A DNA stretch of 6,029 nt from NCBI GenBank assembly GCA_017418765.1, contig JAFOMV010000026.1:1-6029 (forward strand), written 5' to 3'. How positions within the stretch are numbered: the first letter of the stretch is position 1; the number at the start of each line of letters is the position of its first letter. A program made the translations under genes and the position numbers. The notes beneath the pieces were generated by a model. It had not been told where the DNA came from, ran no database searches, and saw only the letters and a program-made list of their open reading frames with translations. Below are positions 5,918 through 6,029 of this stretch, one piece after another. This stretch comes from Ruminococcus sp. Its GTDB lineage: Bacteria; Bacillota_A; Clostridia; Oscillospirales; Ruminococcaceae.

Positions 5918-6029
5918 ATTTTTTATTTTTCGATCTGAACTTACTCATCAATTCGTCATTAGTGAGTTCATCAGATGGTGTTGGCTTTGATTTTTTCAGT
6001 ACCTCTGCACAGTCGAGGACTCCCTCAAA
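5916..6029 (-). CDS. dnaG: C-terminal 37 codons of the gene upstream of rpoD, probably DNA primase DnaG
   Basis: From the right edge, one minus-strand frame is open for 37 codons (starting FEGVLDC) to a TAG at 5916-5918; the other two frames meet stops early. The tail contains [19 protein letters not shown], a hydrophilic, lysine-rich ending. It has no diagnostic motif, so the DnaG call rests on position: in Bacillota the primase gene usually lies directly upstream of the primary sigma factor gene in the macromolecular synthesis operon, and the 11-base gap and shared stop/ribosome-binding sequence fit an operon. The primase catalytic TOPRIM domain would lie outside the window. Another gene upstream of rpoD cannot be ruled out. 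Confidence 0.65.
   Translation of the reverse strand, partial: FEGVLDCAEVLKKSKPTPSDELTNDELMSKFRSKNKK

Overview
The window looks like a chromosomal segment of a Gram-positive, anaerobe-type bacterium, most likely Bacillota, class Clostridia, of the Ruminococcus/Oscillospiraceae kind. This is inferred from a SigA-type (not proteobacterial) primary sigma factor of 360 residues, the gene order [probable dnaG]-rpoD, strong AGGAGG-type ribosome binding sites, and a GTAGGGGCGG...CCGCCCG intergenic palindrome of a sort I associate with clostridial genomes. No species can be named from the sequence alone. Every supported gene reads on the minus strand, so the window is best read from right to left.

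From right to left: (1) the last 37 codons of a gene running off the right edge, probably DNA primase dnaG by position; (2) rpoD/sigA (4822-5904), 11 bases behind it, with an AGGAGGT ribosome binding site that overlaps the upstream stop codon; (3) a 343-base non-coding stretch (4479-4821) with a 14-bp stem-loop that probably ends the rpoD transcript, then a sigma-A promoter that matches consensus exactly (TTGACA, 17 bp, TATAAT) and fires into a leader of about 96 nt; (4) a large gene (1740-4478, 912 residues) for a c-di-GMP phosphodiesterase with the order PAS-like, degenerate GGDEF, intact EAL, and a C-terminal third made of about eight 27-31-residue repeats of beta-helix type; (5) ychF (584-1678), an Obg-like ATPase; (6) a 168-base gap with two inverted-repeat elements, one overlapping the ychF stop; (7) the first 138 codons of a GNAT acetyltransferase running off the left edge.

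The dnaG-rpoD pair and ychF are conserved housekeeping genes (replication priming, transcription initiation, ribosome-associated ATPase). The phosphodiesterase between them is the accessory element and the most interesting object here. Its catalytic EAL residues are all present, its GGDEF half has lost its signature, and its C-terminus is built of repeats normally seen on exported cell-surface proteins, yet there is no signal peptide or membrane segment. A cytoplasmic c-di-GMP hydrolase fused to a surface-type beta-helix is the best candidate for something poorly described in this window.
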